Source of the DNA: Pseudomonadota bacterium
GTDB lineage: Bacteria; Pseudomonadota; Gammaproteobacteria; Xanthomonadales; Xanthomonadaceae
Length of the DNA: 12,274 nucleotides
Direction: 5' to 3'
NCBI GenBank assembly: GCA_023453655.1
Contig: JAEXTE010000281.1
Span: 1 to 12,274, forward strand
Program-made: the position numbers and the translations under genes
The notes under the pieces: model-generated
What the model was told of the DNA's origin: nothing
The model's input: the letters and a program-made list of their open reading frames with translations, nothing else
Database searches by the model: none
In this document: positions 8,546-12,274 of the stretch, piece after piece
Layout of the letters: each line of letters starts with the position of its first letter
How positions within the stretch are numbered: position 1 is the first letter of the stretch

Positions 8546-10635
8546 CCCGACGCATCTCCACGATCCTCCCGCCCTGCATCTTCGCCGCCGGACTCGCCGT
8601 CGTCGGCTGGATCGGCGCGGGTTACCTCGGCACCAGCCTGCTCGGCGTGGCCGTGGTCGCGCTGATCGCCTCCTGCTACCTGGCCGGCGTGCTGGACCTG
8701 CGCCGGCACCGCGCCGGCAGCGCGGCCCTGGCGGGCGCCCTGGACGAGGCGGACGGGGCCATGGAGCTGTCCTCCTGGCTGTCGCGGCTGCCGGAACCGC
8801 TGCGCCAGCCGGTGCGGCTGCGCATCGAGGACGGCCGGGGCGCCCTGCCCGCCCCGGCGCTGGCACCGTCGCTGGCGGCCCTGCTCGTCCTGCTGGGCAT
8901 GCTCGGCACCCTGCTGGGCATGATGGCCACCCTGCGCGGCACCGGCCTGGCGCTGGGCAGCGCGCTCGATCTCGACGCGATCCGCGGCTCCCTGGCCACG
9001 CCGGTGCGTGGGCTGGCCATCGCCTTCGGCACCTCGATCGCCGGCGTCGGCGCCTCGGCCGCGCTGGGGCTGCTCACCACCCTGGCGCGGCGCGAACGGC
9101 TGCAGGTCGTGCAGCGCCTGGACGCGGCCATCGCCGGACCGCTGCGCATGCACACGCAGGCGCACAGGCGCGAACAGGCGTTCGCGCTCCTGCAGCGCCA
9201 GGCCGACCTGATGCCCGCCCTGGTCGATCGCCTGCAGGCGATGACCCAGGCCATCGAACAGCAGGCCGCCGCGTCCGGCGCCCAGCTGCAGGCGCGCCAG
9301 GACGCCTTCCACGCCGAAGTCGAACGCAGCTACGCGGCACTGGCCGCATCCGTCGGGCAGTCGCTCGCGGCCAGCGTGGCCGAAGGCAGCCGCGCCGTGG
9401 CCGACTCCCTGCAGCCGGTGGTGGCCGATACGCTCGCCGGCATGGCGCGCGAGACCGACGCGTTGCGCCAGGCGGTGGCGGCGGCGGTGCAGCAGCAGGT
9501 CGCGCAGGTCGCGTCGGGATTCGAATCGGCCAGCCGCCACGCCGCCGAGAGCTGGCGCGAGGCGCTGGCGGCGCAGCGGCAGTCCAATGAAGGCTTCGCG
9601 GCGGGCCTTGGCGGCCTGTTCGAGCGCGCCGCCGAGGCGCAGGAGCGCCGCGCCTCCGAACTGCTCGACGGCATCGCCACGCGCATGGACGCGGCCGGAA
9701 ACGGCGTCGCGGCCGCCTGGTCGGAGGCGCTCGCGCGCCAGGAAGCGGCCGGCGACGCGCTGGCCCGGCGCAACGAGGCCGCGCTCGCCAGCGCAGCCTC
9801 GGGACTGGGGCAGCAGGCGGCCGCGCTGGTGGCCGGGCTGCGCGAATCGGGCGCCGCGCTGCAGGCGACGCTCGCCGCGCGCGACGAGGCCCGGCTGGCC
9901 GCATGGAGCGAGCGGCTCGACGCGATGTCCAGCGACCTCGCCCGCCGCTGGGAGCAGGCCGGCGAGGAGGTCGCCGGTCGCCAACAGGCGATCTGCGAGA
10001 CGCTCGAGCGCACCGCCGCGGGGATCGCCACGCAGTCGCAGGCGCACGCCGACGCGACGATCGCCGAAGTCTCGCGCCTGGTGCAGACCGCCTCGGAAGC
10101 GCCGCGCGCGGCCGCGGAGGTCATCGCCGAACTGCGCCGGTCGCTGTCGGACAGCATGGTCCGCGACACCGCCATGCTCGAGGAGCGCACCCGCCTGCTC
10201 GCGACCCTCGAAACCCTGCTCGATGCGGTGAACCACGCCTCGGGCGAGCAACGCGCGGCGGTGGACGCGCTGGTCGCCACCTCGGCCGACCTGCTCGAAC
10301 GCACCGGCGCGCGCCTGTCCGAGCGCATCGATGCCGAAGCCGGGCGGCTCGACGCCGCGGCCGCGCAGCTCACCGCCAGCGCGGTCGAGGTCGCCAGCCT
10401 GGGCGACGCGTTCTCTGCCGCGGTCGAGTCGTTCGGCGCCGCCAACGAATCACTGCTCGAACGCCTGCAGCAGGTGGCGGCCGCGCTCGACGGCTCGATG
10501 GCCCGCAGCGACGAGCAGCTGGCCTACTACGTGGCGCAGGCGCGCGAGGTGGTCGAACTGAGCGTGTCTTCGCAGCAGCAGATCGTGGCGGAACTGCAGC
10601 GCGTCGCCAGCGCTGGCGAGTCCGCGCCGGCATGA
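8542..10635 (+). CDS. DUF802 protein with MotA/ExbB/ZorA-like membrane domain and long helical tail
   Basis: Inner-membrane protein of 697 residues. Hydrophobic segments at about 8-28, 31-50, 106-129 and 156-181 give a MotA-like four-helix layout with a hydrophilic loop between helices 2 and 3. Helix 3 reads LLGMLGTLLGMM, the family signature with Thr123; helix 4 reads GLAIAFGTSIAG with Thr164. Both align by motif with the pore threonines of ExbB and TolQ (Thr148 and Thr181 in ExbB). From about 185 to the end the protein is Ala/Gln/Glu/Arg-rich helix, a probable coiled coil reaching into the cytoplasm. It includes imperfect DUF802-type repeats near Trp338, Trp393 and Trp455. The ATG overlaps the DUF3348 stop by four bases, with no good ribosome site, suggesting coupling. 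The overall plan resembles ZorA of Zorya. Function is unknown. Confidence 0.88.
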   Translation: MTRRISTILPPCIFAAGLAVVGWIGAGYLGTSLLGVAVVALIASCYLAGVLDLRRHRAGSAALAGALDEADGAMELSSWLSRLPEPLRQPVRLRIEDGRGALPAPALAPSLAALLVLLGMLGTLLGMMATLRGTGLALGSALDLDAIRGSLATPVRGLAIAFGTSIAGVGASAALGLLTTLARRERLQVVQRLDAAIAGPLRMHTQAHRREQAFALLQRQADLMPALVDRLQAMTQAIEQQAAASGAQLQARQDAFHAEVERSYAALAASVGQSLAASVAEGSRAVADSLQPVVADTLAGMARETDALRQAVAAAVQQQVAQVASGFESASRHAAESWREALAAQRQSNEGFAAGLGGLFERAAEAQERRASELLDGIATRMDAAGNGVAAAWSEALARQEAAGDALARRNEAALASAASGLGQQAAALVAGLRESGAALQATLAARDEARLAAWSERLDAMSSDLARRWEQAGEEVAGRQQAICETLERTAAGIATQSQAHADATIAEVSRLVQTASEAPRAAAEVIAELRRSLSDSMVRDTAMLEERTRLLATLETLLDAVNHASGEQRAAVDALVATSADLLERTGARLSERIDAEAGRLDAAAAQLTASAVEVASLGDAFSAAVESFGAANESLLERLQQVAAALDGSMARSDEQLAYYVAQAREVVELSVSSQQQIVAELQRVASAGESAPA
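10604..10619. repeat. 16-bp perfect palindrome before the OmpA-family gene
   Basis: TCGCCAGCGCTGGCGA is its own reverse complement and can fold as a 6-base stem with a GCGC loop. It is coding (within residues VASAGES of the DUF802 protein) and ends 12 bases before the next ATG, covering the only weak ribosome-site candidate, GGCGAG. It may be chance or may modulate translation of the downstream gene. Confidence 0.4.
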
Positions 10636-11282
10636 GCGCGGAGATTGGAGGCGACGAGGGCGACACCGCCACCGTCTGGGCCGCCTTCGGCGACCTGATG
10701 GCGGTGATGCTGGGCGTCTTCGTGCTGATCCTGCTGGGTGTGGTCGGCGTGCACCTGCACACCGCAACGAAGCTGGAGGCCATCGAGCGCGAGCAGGCGC
10801 GCATGGCCGCGCAGCGCGACGCGCTTGAGCGCGCGCTCGCCGCGCCGCTCGCGGCCGGGCGCGTGACCCTGGTCGACGGCCGCATCGGCATCCGCGGCAA
10901 CCTGCTGTTCCCGCTCAACTCCGACGCGCTGCAGGACGAAGGACGTGCGCTGCTGCGCGAGCTCGCCGCGCCGCTGACGGCCTACCTTGGGGCGCGCGAG
11001 GAGATCCTGATGGTCAGCGGCTTTACCGACGACCGGCCGGTGCTGCAGGGCAACCGCCGCTACGCCGACAACTGGGAGCTGTCGGCGCAGCGCGCGCTCA
11101 CCGTCACCCGCGTGCTGATCGAGGAAGGCCTGCCCGCCGATTCGGTGTTCGCCGCCGCCTTCGGCGCGCAGCAGCCGGTCGATTCCAACGACGACGAGGC
11201 CGGCCGTGCGCGCAACCGGCGCGTGGAGATCGCGCCGATGCCGCGTCCGCGCAATGCACCGGGCGCAGGCGATGGGCGATAG
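10632..11282 (+). CDS. MotB/ZorB-like OmpA-family protein
   Basis: Single-span inner-membrane protein of 216 residues with a periplasmic peptidoglycan-binding domain. A short cytoplasmic N-terminus leads to FGDLMAVMLGVFVLIL (19-34), which matches the MotB-type helix with its ion-carrying Asp, here Asp21. A short charged linker (45-75) follows, then an OmpA/MotB C-terminal domain (about 88-200) with NLLFPLNSDAL, GFTDDRP (130-136), NWELSAQRAL (147-156) and NDDEAGRARNRRVEI (186-200). No Sec signal peptide is cleaved; the helix is the anchor, as in MotB. The ATG overlaps the DUF802 stop by four bases (ATGA). With the DUF802 protein it would form the stator-like pair of an ion-driven motor, comparable to MotAB, ExbBD or ZorAB. 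No flagellar or Ton gene lies beside it. Confidence 0.9.
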   Translation: MSAEIGGDEGDTATVWAAFGDLMAVMLGVFVLILLGVVGVHLHTATKLEAIEREQARMAAQRDALERALAAPLAAGRVTLVDGRIGIRGNLLFPLNSDALQDEGRALLRELAAPLTAYLGAREEILMVSGFTDDRPVLQGNRRYADNWELSAQRALTVTRVLIEEGLPADSVFAAAFGAQQPVDSNDDEAGRARNRRVEIAPMPRPRNAPGAGDGR

Positions 11283-11967
11283 CGCGCCGCGCAGGCAGGC
11301 GTTGCCGGCGACGCTGGACGCCACGGGCGCAGGCCGGGGCGAGCGGCTGCGGCTGCACCGCATCGAGGCGCTGGCCGCCCGCATGTCCGGGCTGGAGGGG
11401 CGCGCGCGCGCGCTGCTGGAAAGCAGGCTGCAGCGGCTGTTGCAGGACGTCGCGCCAGCGACGCCGGACGGCGGATCGCCACCGCCGACGCCTGCCGTCG
11501 GGAGTGGCCTGGCCGCGCTGACGCAGCTGCTGGCGGAACTGCGCGCAGGTCCGGCGAGTCCGGCGCGGCCTGCAGCCACGCGGGATGTCCCGGACGACCG
11601 GGTTTCGCCGCCCGTCGGCCCCCCTCCGCCAACGCTGCCCGCCCTCGAAGTCGCGCGCCAGACCTGGGCACGGCTGCGCATGGACGATCACCTGCGCCAC
11701 GTGATGGCCGAGGTTCCCGACGACGCCGGGCCGATGCACTCGACGGTGCTCGTGCATCGCGCCATCGCGGTCATGCACGAGGCCGCGCCCGGCTATCTGC
11801 AGCACTTCCTCGGCTATGCGGATGCCTTGGCGGCACTGGAGCGGTTGTGCCCCGCGCCTGCCGCCGCGGCGCCGACGCGGACGCCCAGGAGCCGTGCACC
11901 CGGGTCCAGCGGCCCCGCCGCCGCGGGCGCGCGGTCGCGTACGCGGGGGAAGCGGCGACCGCAGTAG
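11272..11967 (+). CDS. DUF2894 family protein
   Basis: Protein of unknown function, 231 residues, without signal peptide or membrane helix. N-terminal helical, Arg-rich part (about 22-60, with LHRIEALAARMSGLEGRARA), then a Pro/Ala-rich linker (61-122), then a conserved block ARQTWARLRMDDHLRHVMAE and AGPMHSTVLVHRAIAVMH with PGYLQHFLGYADALAALERL (128-192) that matches what I know of DUF2894. The last 40 residues are low-complexity and strongly basic (SRTRGKRRP). The ATG at 11272 overlaps the OmpA-family gene by 11 bases; an in-frame ATG at 11254 is possible but overlaps more and lacks a better ribosome site. It is the fourth and last gene of the motor-like operon, so a cytoplasmic partner of that complex is the simplest inference. 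Confidence 0.82.
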   Translation: MGDSAPRRQALPATLDATGAGRGERLRLHRIEALAARMSGLEGRARALLESRLQRLLQDVAPATPDGGSPPPTPAVGSGLAALTQLLAELRAGPASPARPAATRDVPDDRVSPPVGPPPPTLPALEVARQTWARLRMDDHLRHVMAEVPDDAGPMHSTVLVHRAIAVMHEAAPGYLQHFLGYADALAALERLCPAPAAAAPTRTPRSRAPGSSGPAAAGARSRTRGKRRPQ

Positions 11968-12181
11968 GCCGACACCCGACGGGTCGTCATCCCCCGGACC
12001 GCGTTCACCTGCTTGCGAGGCGGCTCTACACCCAAGGAGCTGCAAACCGCAGCGCCGCCCGGCAGGCGCGAACAGCGACTGAACGCGGGCGCGCCAGGCG
12101 AGGGAGTTCAGCTGCGGTTTCCCGCTTTCGGACGATGCGTCCACGCGCGGGTGTCGATCATTCCCGCGTGCCGCTCAAGGC
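11968..12181. other. Non-coding stretch after the DUF2894 gene
   Basis: I see no supportable gene, RNA or intrinsic terminator with a T-run here. Weak structures are GCTGC/GCAGC (12039-12043 and 12049-12053), AAACCGCAGC (12044-12053) facing GCTGCGGTTT (12111-12120), and CGCGGG/CCCGCG (12146-12151 and 12163-12168). The open frames crossing it have no family-like sequence. Transcription of the operon presumably ends here, possibly Rho-dependently. Confidence 0.5.
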
Positions 12182-12274
12182 ATGCCAAGTGCCGCCGCCA
12201 TGCGCCCGCTCCTCGTGTCCTTCCTCGCCTGCGCCGCGATTTCGACCTGCGCCGTGGTGTCCCCGTCCGGCTCC
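12182..12274 (+). CDS. Possible start of an exported protein (cut off by window edge)
   Basis: An open frame runs to the window end. From ATG 12200 it reads MRPLLVSFLACAAISTCAVV, a basic residue followed by a hydrophobic core, as in a signal peptide; an in-frame ATG at 12182 adds six residues (MPSAAA). FLAC near the middle loosely resembles a lipobox but is not canonical. Neither start has a convincing ribosome site. Only 25-31 residues are visible, so family and function cannot be assigned, and the call could be wrong. Confidence 0.4.
   Translation, partial: MPSAAAMRPLLVSFLACAAISTCAVVSPSGS

Noticed and set aside
8542..11282. Calling the pair flagellar MotAB or ExbBD/TolQR
   Set aside because: The roughly 500-residue cytoplasmic tail does not fit MotA, ExbB or TolQ, and no flagellar, Ton or Tol genes are adjacent.
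7859..11967. Calling the locus a genuine Zorya defence system
   Set aside because: No ZorC, ZorD or ZorE-like helicase, nuclease or HNH gene is present; only the motor pair is similar in plan.
11104..12144. Minus-strand open frame of 346 residues
   Set aside because: Mostly antisense to the OmpA-family and DUF2894 genes; its only non-overlapping part shows no domain or ribosome site.

Overview
This is a GC-rich, densely coded bacterial segment. It most resembles a gammaproteobacterium of the Xanthomonadaceae/Lysobacteraceae group (Lysobacter- or Luteimonas-like). The base composition, the SAH riboswitch ahead of ahcY and the DUF3348/DUF802/OmpA/DUF2894 gene set all fit, but the assignment is an inference from gene content and not from a marker gene.

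Left part (1-5983, minus strand): four genes run leftwards and each overlaps the next. In transcription order they are a TonB-dependent outer-membrane receptor, a Spinster-like MFS transporter, a secreted type-B carboxylesterase (GTG start) and an AlkK-like acyl-CoA ligase cut by the window edge. Together they read as one catabolic operon: capture of an ester across the outer membrane, periplasmic hydrolysis, import of a product, and activation to a CoA thioester. A sigma70-like promoter with a perfect TTGACA -35 box and an adjoining palindromic operator precede the operon. The regulator is not in the window.

Middle (5984-7842): a 358-bp divergent control region leads rightwards into ahcY (S-adenosylhomocysteine hydrolase). 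It holds a 13-bp perfect inverted repeat over the -35 area, a TATAAT box, and an S-adenosylhomocysteine riboswitch whose 3' stem strand can alternatively pair with the ahcY ribosome-binding site. A strong intrinsic terminator closes ahcY.

Right part (7859-11967, plus strand): four overlapping genes encode DUF3348, a four-helix MotA/ExbB-type membrane protein with a roughly 500-residue helical DUF802 tail, a MotB/ZorB-type single-helix OmpA-domain protein, and DUF2894. The pore threonines of the MotA/TolQ/ExbB family and the membrane Asp of the MotB family are present. The locus therefore looks like an uncharacterised ion-driven membrane motor, similar in plan to Zorya ZorAB but lacking the Zorya effectors. 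This is the most interesting system in the window.

From 11968 to about 12181 no gene is visible. The last ~90 bases may begin a gene for an exported protein.
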